A DNA stretch of 49,180 bases from Betaproteobacteria bacterium RIFCSPLOWO2_02_FULL_67_26 (GCA_001771935.1 MERD01000089.1:16049-65228), one strand, 5' to 3'; positions 18,594-28,891 are shown, counted from the stretch's first letter. A program made the numbers and translations. Notes: generated by a model not told the origin, from the letters alone.

Positions 18594-21500
18594 CTACCCG
18601 AGGATCACGCGCACCTGGTGGGCCAGGCCGTCATCCACGAGCGGAACGCGCGCCGGGCCGCCCGCCAGCGGTTTGCCGTCCAGCTCGGCGTAACTCACTC
18701 CACGATTCACGCCGCGCGGGTTCTCGACCGCGATCTCGTAGCGCGCGGAGCGGTATTTATAGGCGATCTCGAAGCGCGGCCACTCCCGGGGTATGCAGGG
18801 CGCGAGGAGCAGGAACGCCCCCTGCCGGCGAAAACCGAGGATCGCTTCGATGCCGGCCCGGTACAGGCACCCGGCCGTGCCGGTGTACCAGGTCCAGCCG
18901 CCGCGACCGGCGTGCGGGGCGACCGAATAGACATCGGCGGCGACGGCGTAGGGCTCGACCTTGTAGCGCTGCACGTCGGCCCGCGTGCTGGTGCGGCTGA
19001 TCGGATTCATGAGCGAGAACACCTCGGCGGACTTGTCTCCCTGGCCGAGGGCGGCAAAGGCGATCACCGACCACGTGGCGGCATGGTTGTATTGGCCGCC
19101 GTTCTCCCGGATGCCGGGCGGATAGCCCTTGATGTATCCGGGATCGAGCGGCGTCCGGTCGAAGGGCGGCGTGAACAACAAAGCCAGGCCTTCGTCGCCG
19201 CTAATGAGCAGCTCGTCCACGGCGGCCATGGCGCGCGCGGCGCGAGCCGGATCGGCGGCGCCGGAGATCACGCTCCAGGATTGCGCAATCGAGTCGATCC
19301 GGCACTCGGCGCTCGCGGACGAGCCTAATGGCGTCCCGTCGTCGAAAAAGCCGCGCCGATACCAGCCGCCATCCCAGCCATCCTGTTCCAGGGCGTTCCG
19401 CAGCGCCGCCGCGTGGGCGGTCCACTTCATGGCGCGCGACTGCAGGCCGCGGGCTGTCGCAAACGGCGCGAATGCCGCGAGCGTCGCGTGCAGGAACCAG
19501 CCGAGCCAGACGCTCTCTCCCTTGCCCATCGCGCCGACCCGGTTCATGCCGTCGTTCCAGTCGCCCGTGCCGATCAGCGGCAAGCCGTGCTTGCCGACGC
19601 CGAGACTCTGGTCGAGCCCGCGCGCGCAGTGCTCGAATAGTGTTGCGCTCTCATCCGCGACCATGGGCTGGAAGTAGGCATCGTGTTCGCCGGGCCGCAG
19701 CACCTGGCCTTCGAGGAATGGAACGGGCTCCTCCAGCACCGCGGTGTCCCCGGTGGTCTCGATATAGTGTGCGGCGGCGCAGGCGAGCCATATCCGGTCA
19801 TCGGCGACGCGGGTGCGGACGCCCTGGCCGGAGTGCGGCAGCCACCAATGCTGGACGTCGCCTTCGACGAATTGCCGGGCCGCGGCGCGCAGGAGATGCT
19901 CGCGCGTCAGCGCCGGCCGCGACAGGGCGAGCGCCATGCCGTCCTGGAGCTGGTCGCGGAATCCGTAAGCGCCGCCCGCCTGGTAGAACGCCGCTCGCGC
20001 CCACATGCGGCAGGCGAGCGTCTGGTAGAGCAGCCAGCGATTGAGCATGAGGTCCATGGACCGGTCCGGCGTTGTCACCTGGACCGTGCCGAGCACATCG
20101 TCCCAATACCCGGTGACCTCGCGCAGGACCGCATCGAGATCGGCTGCCCGGTAGCGGGCGATCAGGGATTGCGCATCCGCCGCCGTTGCGGCCTCGCCGA
20201 GGAAGAACACGATTTCCACCGTGTCCCCCGGCTCGAGCTCGACCGGGGTTTGAAGGGCGCCGCAGGGATCGAGCCCGGCACCGACTGTCTGCGAAAGAAC
20301 GGTTTCCCCAGCAAGCGCAGCCGGGTTGTCGAGCGTGCCATTGCGCCCCAGGAATTCCCGCCGGTCGCCGGTCCAGGCGGTCTGCCGTCCGCCCAGATCC
20401 GCGAAGGCGACACGGGAACCGTACGCCAGGTTCCAGGGATTGCGCGCGAGCATCGCGCCGGTCTCCGGATCGAGTTCCGTCACGACCGAGAGCGCGGACG
20501 CGCTGCGCGACGGGCCGAGCACCCACTCGACGTAAGCCGTGACCGAAAGCCGCCGCGGCCGACCCGAGGTGTTGCGGATCGTCAGCCGCGAGATCTTGAT
20601 CGGATCGTCGAGCGGCACGTATTGCATGAGATCGAGCGCGATACCGTGCGCGCTGTGCTCGAACCGGCTGTAGCCCTGGCCGTGCCTGGCAATATAGGAC
20701 GCGGGCTCGTCGCGGATCGGCAGGACCGTCGGGCCCCACAGCGCGCCCGACTCTTCGTCGCGCAGATAGATGATTTCCCCCGGCCGGTCGGTGACGGGGT
20801 CGTTCGACCAGGGGGTGAGCTGGTTCTCGCGGCTGCTGAGCGACCAGGTGTAGCCGCCGCCCTCGACCGCGACCTGAAAGCCGAACGCGGGATTGGCGAT
20901 GACATTGATCCAGGGGGCCGGTAGCGACCGCCCGGGACCGAGCGTCGTCACATACTCCCGTCCGTCCGCGGCGAATCCGCCGAGCCCATTGAAGAATTCG
21001 AGGTTCTGCGGCACGGGAACGGCCTGCGACACGTCCGCGTGCGGCACGCGCCTCGGCGGCGCGTATTTTTCCGGTGGGGCGGCGGTGTCCGTCCCCTGGA
21101 GACGGTTGAGCTGTTCCGCCAGCGTTCCGCGTCGTCCGATCAGCACCGCGCGGGACATGGCGAGCAGCCGGGCGCGGGTCTCCGCCGGGATCAGGTCCGT
21201 GCGCAGCACGAACACGGCGCCACCCGCGACGTCCGCGGCGGTCTGCTGCCGGGACTGGCTGGTCCGAACCAGCGTCTCGAGGGCGGTCTGAAGGTCATGC
21301 ACATAGGAGGGCGCTCGTTCGTTCAGGATCACGAGATCGACGGCGAGCTGCTTCATGCGCCAGTATTCATGGGCGCGCAACAACTGGCGGACGATGGCGA
21401 CGTCCTCGATGTCGTCGATCCGCACCAGGATGATCGGGAGGTCGCCGGAGATGCCCTGCGCCCAGAGCGCCACCGGCGCGCCGCCGCCGCGGCGGATGGC

Positions 21501-24500
21501 GTCCGACGACGGACGCAGCGCGGGATCGGCGTAGAGTACGTGGCCGGCGAGACGCTGAAACAGGCCCGCCTGCTCCGCGTCGATGCCGAGATAGCTCAAC
21601 TGCACCTGCGCCTGGGTCCACGCCAGGGTGGCCGCGCGGTCGAAGGCCGTCGTGTCCTCGTGCTTGTCGATCAGATCCAGCACCTCGCTGCGGGACGACG
21701 CGACGACCGTCCAGAACGCGATGCGCACCGTCCTGCCCGGCGGCACCCGGACGCGGCGGCGCAGCGCGAAGACGGGATCGAGCACGGTGCCGACGGTATT
21801 CGAGAGCGGACGGCCGTCCATCACCGCGATCGGCGCCCGGACGTCGCGTCCGCGGCCGAGGAAGCGCGCCCGGTCGGTCTCGATCTCCGGCTCGCCCACC
21901 GCTTCGCCTTCGACCACGGCAAGATGCGCCGCCCAGATCTCGGGCTCGCCGGGCGAGCGCCGCCGCCGCGTTGCGAGGATGGCGCCGATTCTGGCGAGAT
22001 ACTCGGTTTGCACGAACAGCTTGGAAAAGACCGGGTGCGCCATGTCGGCGGCGGGCGGCGCCAGCACCAGCTCGGAGTACGAGGTGAGCTCGATGTCCCG
22101 GGCCGAATCGCCCGCGTTCACGACGGATACGCGGCGGACCTCGGCGTTGGCCTCCGGCGAGACGACGACGTCGAGGACGGTCGTGATCGTGCCGTCGTGC
22201 CGGACATACTCGGCGCGATCCTCGGTGAACGTGACCTCGTAGCTGTCCGGCTCGACGCCGCTCGGCTGGTAGCCCGCGGACCACACGTCGCCGCTGTCCA
22301 CGTCGCGCAGGAAGACATAGGCGCCCCAGTCGTCGCGGGTGACGTCCTCGCGCCAGCGCGTGATCCCGAGATTGCCCCAGCGGCTGTAGCCGGAACCGGC
22401 GCCCGTCAGCATCACCGCATAGCGTCCGTTCGAAAGCAGGTGCGCCTCCGGCGTGGCGTCGTGCGCGGAGCTGAGCCGCCGCACCGCCGGCAGCTCGAGG
22501 TCGCGCACCGTCGCCGCCGTCCTGACTTCCTCCGCCCGCGGATGCGCCAATGCGACGTCGCGCGGCGTGCGTTCCTGCAGCAGCAGCTCGGTAGCCTGCA
22601 CCATCGGCTCGGCATGGAACCGCGCCCGCATCTTCCCGTCGAGGAGAGCGTTGGCGATGGCGACCACCGTCATGCCCTGATGGTGTGCCATGTAGGCGCG
22701 CACGACCGCGACGTTTTTCCCCTCGGGCAGGCGCGCGGGCGTGTAGTCCAGCGCCTCGTAGAAACCGTAGCGCCCGCGCGCGCCGATGGCGGCGAGCCGC
22801 GCGAAGTTGCGCGCCGCCGCTCCCGGGTCGACCATGGCCGCGAGCGCCGTCGCGTAGGGCGCGACGACGGCGTTCTCTCCAAGGCCGCGTTTCAGGCCCA
22901 GGCCCGGGACGCCGAAGTTCGAATACTGATAGGTGTGCTCCAGGTCGCGGACGTTGTAGCCGGACTCCGAGATCCCCCACGGCACATCGAGCGTGGCGCC
23001 ATAGTTCACCTGCCGGCGCACGACGAGGCGGCTCGTCTCCTCGAGCAGGCTGCCGGCCGGTGCGCGCATCACCAGCGACGGCATCAGGTACTCGAACATC
23101 GATCCCGACCAGGAGACGAGCGCCGCGCCGCGCCCAAGCGGGGTGACGGCGCGCCCGAGCCGGAACCAGTGCCGCGAGGCGACGTCGCCCTTCGCGATCG
23201 CCACGAAGCTCGCCAGGCGCGCCTCGGAGGCGAGCAGATCGTAGCAGCTCGGGTCGAGACTGCCGTCCGCCACCCGGTAACCGATCGCAAGCAGCTTGCG
23301 GTCCGGGTCGAGGAGAAAGCCGAACTCCATCGCGCCGGCCATCGCCCGCGCCGTCGCCGCCAGCATTGCGAGGCGCCGTTCCAGGGAGCGGGCGGCATCG
23401 GCGGTCCGGGTAACGTCACGGCGGTGACTCTCGATCGAAGCCAGCGTCGCCTCCGCCCAGTACAGCATCTCGGCGCCGGCGTCGTCGCCGCGTTCGCTGG
23501 CGAGCGCGCGCGCGATGTCGGCCATCGTGGCGGCGTGAGGCGCGGCTTCCGCCAGCCGCGCGCCGATGTCCTCCGGCGGCACCGGCGCCCGGTAGAGCGC
23601 GGCGGCCAGCACATCGAGCGCATCGCCAAGCTGTTGCCGCGTGATCGTCTGCGTCCTCCGGTCGTCCGGAAGTCCCTGCAGCGATTCGCGCGTGAGTTGC
23701 AGGGCGTCGTCGATGCCGGCGAACAGCTCGGGACTCGCCACCGGGCGGCCGGCCCATTCCCGGCAGGCATTCGCAAGCGCGATCAGGTGCCCGGCCAGAT
23801 TGCCGCTATCCACCGACGAGATGTATTGCGGGTCGAGCGGCCGCAGGTCCCGTGTGCCGTACCAGTTGCAGAAGTGGCCGCGGAACCGCTGCAGTCGGTC
23901 CATCGCCGCGAGCGTCGCCTCCAGCCGGTCCACGGTCGCTGTCGTCCCCGCCCAGCCGAAGTCGCGGGCGCTGACCGCGGCGAGGAGGTAGACGCCGAGA
24001 TTGGTGGGAGAGGTCCGGTGCGCGACCACGGGCCTCGGGTCTTCCTGGAAGTTGTCCGGCGGCAGCATATGGTCTTCCGCCGTCACGAAGGTCTCGAAGT
24101 AGCGCCACGTGCGGCGCGCGACCAGGCGCAACGCGCGGGCGTCCTCATCCGAAACCGGCAGGCGACCCGCCACGAGCGGCGACAGGCTCATCCAGCGGGC
24201 GACGGCGGGCGACGCGATCCACGCGATCACGAACGGCGCCGCCACCGGCCAGGCGTCGCTCCCGACCCACCAGGCGACGGCGGCGGCGGCGATGGCGGCG
24301 GCGACGCCCCCGTTCATCTGCCGATAGAACCCGGCGAGGTCGAGCCGGGGACTGACCTGCGCCTGGGCCGCCGTGACCCAGTCGAGCAGATGCCGCCGGC
24401 TCACGAGCAGGCGAAACAGCGTTCTGACGATCGCATCGGCCATCAGCCATGCCTGATAGGCGAGAAACACGACCAGCAACACGGTCTGGGACAGCGCAAG

Positions 24501-27209
24501 CCGGACATCCGCGGCGAGCGCGCGGAGATGGCTGCGTGCCGTGACCCGGGCGCGTCGCGGCACGATCGCCGCGAGAACGGGGAGCAGCGTCGACAAGGCG
24601 ATCGTCGACAGGATGAAGCCGGTCCAGACCAGGGCAGCCTGCAGGGGCAGCGCCCATCCCGCCAGCAAGGCGGCGACACTCGCCGGCGCCGACAGCGACC
24701 GCCGCAGGTTGTCCAGCATCTTCCAGCGGCCGATCAGCGGCAGCATGGCTATGGCCCGATCGTGGACGGCGTCTTCGCCGCGACCGAGTATCCACGGCAG
24801 CAGTTGCCAGTCGCCGCGCGCCCAGCGGTGCTGGCGCGCGGCGGCGACGTCGTAGCGTGATGGAAACTCCTCGACGACCTCGATATCGGAAACCAGGCCG
24901 GCGCGGGCGAAGGTGCCCTCGAACAGGTCGTGACTGAGCAGCGTGCTGTCGCGCACGCGCCCGTCGAGCGCGGCTTCGAAGGCATCCACGTCGTAGATGC
25001 CCTTGCCGGTGTAGGAGCCTTCGCCGAAAAGATCCTGGTACACGTCGGACACGGCGGAGGAGTACGGATCGATGCCGCTCATGCTGGAGAAGATGCGCTG
25101 AAATAGCGATCCCTCGCGACCGATCGGCAGCGAAGGCGTGACGCGCGGCTGCAGCACCCCGTAGCCCTCGACCACGCGGCGCGTGACGGCGTCGAACCGC
25201 GGCCGGTTGAGCGCGTGCGCCATCTTGCCCACCAGCCGGCGCGCCGTTTCGCGCGGCATCCGCGTATCGGCGTCGAGCGTGATGACGTAGCGCACGCCGG
25301 CCGGCGGTGCGGAAGGCGGGGTGAAAGGCGGTCCGCCGGCACCGATGAAGTGGGTATCGGCCGCGCCACGCAGCAGCCGGTTCAGCTCGTGGAGCTTGCC
25401 GCGCTTGCGTTCCCACCCGATCCACCGCTGCTGCCCTTCGTTCCACACCCGCCGGCGATGGAACAGGAGGAAGCGGTCCCCGCCGGCGGCCGCTCCGTAG
25501 CGGCGGTTCAGGCGGGCGATCCCCGCGGCGGCCGCATCGAGCAGCGCGTCATCGCCGTCAACGGTCTCGGTCGTGGCGTCGGTCCAGTCCGACAGCAGCG
25601 CGAAATGAAGCTCGTCTTCCGGGCTGGCGAGGTGGTGGATCTCCAGGCGCTCGATGTGCTCTTCGAGCGCGGCCGGCGTCGTGAGCAGGATCGGGACGGC
25701 GAGCACCGTGCGCAGGTTCGAAGGTATGCCGTCGCGCAGTTCCAGGCCCGGCAGGATCGTCGCGCCGAACTCTCGCGTGACGCCGCGGTTGACGAGCGCC
25801 ATCGCCGCATCGATAGCCGGGATCAGCCCGAGCAGCGCGAGCAGGCCGAGCCACGCGCCGCCGATTCCCGCGCCCGCCAGCGCATGCAACGGCAGGAAGA
25901 GCACGAGCGCGGCGACCGCGATGACGCCGCCGATGTAGCCGCCGATGCCGATCGTGGCGTTGAAACGGCCGGGCCAGCTCAACAGGGGGGCGCGATAGGC
26001 GAGCGTCGCCTCGAACGCGCGGCGCCCTCCGGCGATCAAGTGATAGCCGGGTTCCCGCGAGCGGGCATCCGGGCCGCCCGCGGAGGTGGCCAGAAGTGCC
26101 GCACGCGCAATCTCCAGTTCCGTCAGTTTCGAGCCCCGCGCGAGTTCCTCGATCGCGCTGCGGTAGAGGTTGCGCGTCGGAAAATCCATTGCCGCGAAAT
26201 CGCTGCCGGACCGCAGCGTGTCGTCGACGAGACTGACGCTCTCGAACAACTCCGTCCAGTCGACGTCGGAGATCAGCCGCATGCTGGTGATGATGTTGCG
26301 GACCGTCACGTTGGTCGCGCCCTGGCTCTGGTGCTCGTCGTGCACGATCTCGTCGGCGGTCGTGCCCTGCGCCGCCAGGCGCTCCTCGAGCCACGTCAGC
26401 GCCCGCGTGACCTTCGGGTCCTGGTCCCGCAGCCGTTGCACGAGCTGGACGGCGAACGACCCCGGCAAGGGCGCCTGTTCGTAATGCTGAAGCACCGAGC
26501 GCATCGGCATGCCCGGGCGCCCGTTCACGCCCAGCAGCCGGTCGGCCAGGGCATCCGCTTCCTCGCGCGCGGCGCGGCTCGCCACGATGCGCCTCGCCCC
26601 GCGCCGAAGATTTTCCACCAGCACGATCCGCAGCGTGATCGCGACCGCCCACAACTCGCCGATCGACAGCGGCTGAACGCGCTGGTAGGCGCGCACGAAA
26701 CGGCGCAGCATCTCCGGGTCGAAGCGGCTGTCGGTATGAGCGACAAAGGCCCAGGCCACGCCGAACACCCGCGGGTAGCCGGCGAAGGGCCCGGTCGCCA
26801 GCTTGGGCAATTGCCGGTAGTAGCCCGGCGGCAGGTCGTCACGAATTTCGCGGATCTGCTCTTCGACGAGGTGGTAGTTGTCGAGCAGCCACTCGGCGGC
26901 CGGTGTAATGGAGCGCCCCTCGCCGATCGCGTCGGCGATGGCGCGATAGGCTTCCAGCAGGACCGACTCGTTGTCCCTCAGCCGGACGGCGAGCGATCGC
27001 CCGGCCACCGGCCGCGCGGTGACGGATTGGGCTGCCGCAAGGCTCTCGGCGTGCTGCTCGAGGCGCTCGATGCTGAAGAGCTCCTCGCGGATGGACTTTT
27101 CGTTATCCCACGGTGGAGCCCGCGACGAGCGCCCGAAGGCGCGAAGAATTACCGATTTCAAGTCTGCGCCATCGGCGTGATCAGCACCTGAGCATAGCGC
27201 TGCAGGCAC
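18594..27209 (-). CDS. ndvB: Cyclic beta-1,2-glucan synthase (NdvB/Cgs-like)
   Basis: 2871 aa; LVEEQIREIRDDLPPGYYRQLPKLATGPFAGYPRVFGVAWAFVAHTDSRFD, glycosyltransferase segment RYVITLDADTRMPRE, two glycoside-phosphorylase-like regions, GTGDWNDGMNRVG at the C-terminus. Confidence 0.93.
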   Translation of the reverse strand: MPAALCSGADHADGADLKSVILRAFGRSSRAPPWDNEKSIREELFSIERLEQHAESLAAAQSVTARPVAGRSLAVRLRDNESVLLEAYRAIADAIGEGRSITPAAEWLLDNYHLVEEQIREIRDDLPPGYYRQLPKLATGPFAGYPRVFGVAWAFVAHTDSRFDPEMLRRFVRAYQRVQPLSIGELWAVAITLRIVLVENLRRGARRIVASRAAREEADALADRLLGVNGRPGMPMRSVLQHYEQAPLPGSFAVQLVQRLRDQDPKVTRALTWLEERLAAQGTTADEIVHDEHQSQGATNVTVRNIITSMRLISDVDWTELFESVSLVDDTLRSGSDFAAMDFPTRNLYRSAIEELARGSKLTELEIARAALLATSAGGPDARSREPGYHLIAGGRRAFEATLAYRAPLLSWPGRFNATIGIGGYIGGVIAVAALVLFLPLHALAGAGIGGAWLGLLALLGLIPAIDAAMALVNRGVTREFGATILPGLELRDGIPSNLRTVLAVPILLTTPAALEEHIERLEIHHLASPEDELHFALLSDWTDATTETVDGDDALLDAAAAGIARLNRRYGAAAGGDRFLLFHRRRVWNEGQQRWIGWERKRGKLHELNRLLRGAADTHFIGAGGPPFTPPSAPPAGVRYVITLDADTRMPRETARRLVGKMAHALNRPRFDAVTRRVVEGYGVLQPRVTPSLPIGREGSLFQRIFSSMSGIDPYSSAVSDVYQDLFGEGSYTGKGIYDVDAFEAALDGRVRDSTLLSHDLFEGTFARAGLVSDIEVVEEFPSRYDVAAARQHRWARGDWQLLPWILGRGEDAVHDRAIAMLPLIGRWKMLDNLRRSLSAPASVAALLAGWALPLQAALVWTGFILSTIALSTLLPVLAAIVPRRARVTARSHLRALAADVRLALSQTVLLVVFLAYQAWLMADAIVRTLFRLLVSRRHLLDWVTAAQAQVSPRLDLAGFYRQMNGGVAAAIAAAAVAWWVGSDAWPVAAPFVIAWIASPAVARWMSLSPLVAGRLPVSDEDARALRLVARRTWRYFETFVTAEDHMLPPDNFQEDPRPVVAHRTSPTNLGVYLLAAVSARDFGWAGTTATVDRLEATLAAMDRLQRFRGHFCNWYGTRDLRPLDPQYISSVDSGNLAGHLIALANACREWAGRPVASPELFAGIDDALQLTRESLQGLPDDRRTQTITRQQLGDALDVLAAALYRAPVPPEDIGARLAEAAPHAATMADIARALASERGDDAGAEMLYWAEATLASIESHRRDVTRTADAARSLERRLAMLAATARAMAGAMEFGFLLDPDRKLLAIGYRVADGSLDPSCYDLLASEARLASFVAIAKGDVASRHWFRLGRAVTPLGRGAALVSWSGSMFEYLMPSLVMRAPAGSLLEETSRLVVRRQVNYGATLDVPWGISESGYNVRDLEHTYQYSNFGVPGLGLKRGLGENAVVAPYATALAAMVDPGAAARNFARLAAIGARGRYGFYEALDYTPARLPEGKNVAVVRAYMAHHQGMTVVAIANALLDGKMRARFHAEPMVQATELLLQERTPRDVALAHPRAEEVRTAATVRDLELPAVRRLSSAHDATPEAHLLSNGRYAVMLTGAGSGYSRWGNLGITRWREDVTRDDWGAYVFLRDVDSGDVWSAGYQPSGVEPDSYEVTFTEDRAEYVRHDGTITTVLDVVVSPEANAEVRRVSVVNAGDSARDIELTSYSELVLAPPAADMAHPVFSKLFVQTEYLARIGAILATRRRRSPGEPEIWAAHLAVVEGEAVGEPEIETDRARFLGRGRDVRAPIAVMDGRPLSNTVGTVLDPVFALRRRVRVPPGRTVRIAFWTVVASSRSEVLDLIDKHEDTTAFDRAATLAWTQAQVQLSYLGIDAEQAGLFQRLAGHVLYADPALRPSSDAIRRGGGAPVALWAQGISGDLPIILVRIDDIEDVAIVRQLLRAHEYWRMKQLAVDLVILNERAPSYVHDLQTALETLVRTSQSRQQTAADVAGGAVFVLRTDLIPAETRARLLAMSRAVLIGRRGTLAEQLNRLQGTDTAAPPEKYAPPRRVPHADVSQAVPVPQNLEFFNGLGGFAADGREYVTTLGPGRSLPAPWINVIANPAFGFQVAVEGGGYTWSLSSRENQLTPWSNDPVTDRPGEIIYLRDEESGALWGPTVLPIRDEPASYIARHGQGYSRFEHSAHGIALDLMQYVPLDDPIKISRLTIRNTSGRPRRLSVTAYVEWVLGPSRSASALSVVTELDPETGAMLARNPWNLAYGSRVAFADLGGRQTAWTGDRREFLGRNGTLDNPAALAGETVLSQTVGAGLDPCGALQTPVELEPGDTVEIVFFLGEAATAADAQSLIARYRAADLDAVLREVTGYWDDVLGTVQVTTPDRSMDLMLNRWLLYQTLACRMWARAAFYQAGGAYGFRDQLQDGMALALSRPALTREHLLRAAARQFVEGDVQHWWLPHSGQGVRTRVADDRIWLACAAAHYIETTGDTAVLEEPVPFLEGQVLRPGEHDAYFQPMVADESATLFEHCARGLDQSLGVGKHGLPLIGTGDWNDGMNRVGAMGKGESVWLGWFLHATLAAFAPFATARGLQSRAMKWTAHAAALRNALEQDGWDGGWYRRGFFDDGTPLGSSASAECRIDSIAQSWSVISGAADPARAARAMAAVDELLISGDEGLALLFTPPFDRTPLDPGYIKGYPPGIRENGGQYNHAATWSVIAFAALGQGDKSAEVFSLMNPISRTSTRADVQRYKVEPYAVAADVYSVAPHAGRGGWTWYTGTAGCLYRAGIEAILGFRRQGAFLLLAPCIPREWPRFEIAYKYRSARYEIAVENPRGVNRGVSYAELDGKPLAGGPARVPLVDDGLAHQVRVILG

Positions 27210-27357
27210 TGTCGCGCGCGCATTCTCTTTCCTGATGGTGGGTCTGGCGGGGGTCGGGGCATTGTTATCAAGTTATTGATTTATGCATGAAATTACTTCA
27301 TGGCCCCAGCATGGCATACCACGGCTATCAAGCATAGCGGCGAGGCCATGCCCGGTA

Positions 27358-27400
27358 TGTGCGCCAGCGTACAGAACGAATGATTCACGAGCAGGATCAT
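27358..27400 (+). promoter_or_regulatory. Crp-like operator + -10: TGTGCG-CCAG-CGTACA-GAAC-N17-GATCAT (faces csbD 27444)
   Basis: Direct reading; operator 27358-27373, -10 27395-27400. Confidence 0.8.
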
Positions 27401-27443
27401 GACCGCTGCGATGGAAACGTACGAGTGACGGCAGGAGGTTGAC

Positions 27444-27665
27444 GTGAACCGGGATCGCCTGGAAGGCAAGTGGAAGCAGCTCAGCGGGAGCGTGCGAGAG
27501 CAGTGGGGGCGGCTGACCGATGACCGGCTGAGCGTGGTCGCCGGCCAGCACGATCAGCTCGCGGGCAGAGTCCAGGAGCGATCTGGAATCTACAAGGAGG
27601 AAGGCGAGCGCCAGTTGAAGGCGTTCATGCGTCGCAACCGCGAATGGAATTCGACCAGCCGCTAG
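27444..27665 (+). CDS. CsbD family stress-response protein
   Basis: MNRDRLEGKWKQLSGSVREQWGRLTDDRLSVVAGQHDQLAGRVQERSGI. Confidence 0.92.
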   Translation: MNRDRLEGKWKQLSGSVREQWGRLTDDRLSVVAGQHDQLAGRVQERSGIYKEEGERQLKAFMRRNREWNSTSR

Positions 27666-27689
27666 GCGCAGGAAAATCCGGGTGCCGCG

Positions 27690-28022
27690 ATGATCATCAG
27701 CAACCCCGTGATCCGGCTCGTGCTCAAAGCGATATCCGCGTGCGGCCTGATCGACGGTCAGCGCGATTCCGCCACCAGTCGCAGCAACCGGGCCGAGCAA
27801 AGGGATTCCCCCTTTGTGCTCGTCGGGCCTGCCCCCGACGGCAGGTGGGGCGTGTTTCAGCAGGACTTCGTCAAACCCCAGGCCTTGTTCGACGAAATGC
27901 AGGATGCCTGCAATTACGCAAACGAGCTGGCCAGGACCCGGACCGACGCGATGGTCCTGATACAGAAAAGACGGGATGCTGGCGCCAATCCGGATTCATC
28001 CATGGCGCAAGGAACGATGTGA
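27690..28022 (+). CDS. Hypothetical protein, 110 aa
   Basis: Directly downstream of csbD and overlapping the next start (GTGA). Confidence 0.6.
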   Translation: MIISNPVIRLVLKAISACGLIDGQRDSATSRSNRAEQRDSPFVLVGPAPDGRWGVFQQDFVKPQALFDEMQDACNYANELARTRTDAMVLIQKRRDAGANPDSSMAQGTM

Positions 28023-28177
28023 GCCCGGCCCTGTGGATCGCCCTGGGCGTGGCGATCACCGTGGTGCTGGGCTATGTGCTCGGCATGCGTGTTCTGGCCC
28101 GCCAGAGCCGCGAGATCGACAGGCAGGTTGATTACAGCAAGATACGCCCATGGAAGGGCGACGAAGGCCGGGATTGA
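28019..28177 (+). CDS. Small single-pass membrane protein
   Basis: GTG at 28019; SPALWIALGVAITVVLGYVLGMRVLARQSREIDRQVDYSKIRPWKGDEGRD; translational coupling overlap with upstream ORF. Confidence 0.6.
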   Translation: MSPALWIALGVAITVVLGYVLGMRVLARQSREIDRQVDYSKIRPWKGDEGRD

Positions 28178-28218
28178 CCGGATCCGGCTTGCGACGGCTG
28201 CCGGCTACGGCTGCGCGG

Positions 28219-28692
28219 TCACTCGGAGGCCCAGCGGAAATCGACGGTCCTGAGTTTTGCCGCGCCGACGGCGACCTGGCGCTTGACCGTATTGCCCGCG
28301 AAGGTCGCGACGACTTGATAGTTGCCCGTCGGCAGCCTGGCCAGGAGCCACGGCCCGTCGGATGTGGTATCCAGAAGCGTCTTACCCGCCGCGTCAGCGA
28401 TGACCACCCCGACGTCGCTCACGTATGAGCCGGAATTCAGGGCAAACACGAGCTTGAGATTGAAATCGCCGGCGAGCGCACTGAGCCGGTCGATCGAATC
28501 CGTTCCGACGCCACCCGACACATAGGACACGCCACCGGCGGTCCTCTGGACGACCGCATCGTCGCTATTGGCGCCCGCGACGGGACCCAGGGCGGGCACG
28601 AGCAATGCGGAGCCCAGCAGGAGGGCCGCAATGCCGTGCGCAAGTGATTTGCTCTTCATGCCGGGAATCCGTTTCATGTGCTGATGCTCCAA
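28219..28692 (-). CDS. Secreted protein with carboxypeptidase-regulatory-like (beta-sandwich) region
   Basis: Signal peptide MKSKSLAHGIAALLLGSALLVPALGPVAGA; LLDTTSDGPWLLARLPTGNYQVVATFAGNTVKRQVAV. Confidence 0.7.
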   Translation of the reverse strand: MEHQHMKRIPGMKSKSLAHGIAALLLGSALLVPALGPVAGANSDDAVVQRTAGGVSYVSGGVGTDSIDRLSALAGDFNLKLVFALNSGSYVSDVGVVIADAAGKTLLDTTSDGPWLLARLPTGNYQVVATFAGNTVKRQVAVGAAKLRTVDFRWASE

Positions 28693-28753
28693 GGTTAGCG
28701 ATTGTCGTTGTCATGCCGGCCAGTGCAGCAGACCGGCCCTGATGCATTCAGTG

Positions 28754-28795
28754 ATTATCCGCAGCCGCGGGACGAACTCTGTGCGCTGGCGTACG
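28754..28795 (-). promoter_or_regulatory. Crp-like operator + -10, minus strand: CGTACG-CCAG-CGCACA-GAGT-N16-GATAAT (faces 28219..28692)
   Basis: Direct reading; operator 28780-28795, -10 at 28754-28759. Confidence 0.75.
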
Positions 28796-28818
28796 CCCGG
28801 CGCAGGATCATGCCCCTA

Positions 28819-28861
28819 CGTGCGCCAGCGCACAGAGCATGCCGGGGCAGGGGGGCATGCT
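28819..28861 (+). promoter_or_regulatory. Crp-like operator + -10: CGTGCG-CCAG-CGCACA-GAGC-N17-CATGCT (faces 28892)
   Basis: Direct reading; operator 28819-28834. Confidence 0.75.
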
Positions 28862-28891
28862 GGCGTCCACGGGTTCAACAGCGGGTGACAT

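Noticed and set aside
21039-24860. 1273-aa plus-strand ORF inside the cyclic glucan synthase gene
   Set aside because: Arg/His/Gly-rich antisense translation; the minus strand encodes recognisable NdvB-like sequence throughout.
27283-27302. CATGAA-ATTAC-TTCATG palindrome upstream of the first operator
   Set aside because: Only 6-bp arms, single occurrence, no shared architecture with other sites.
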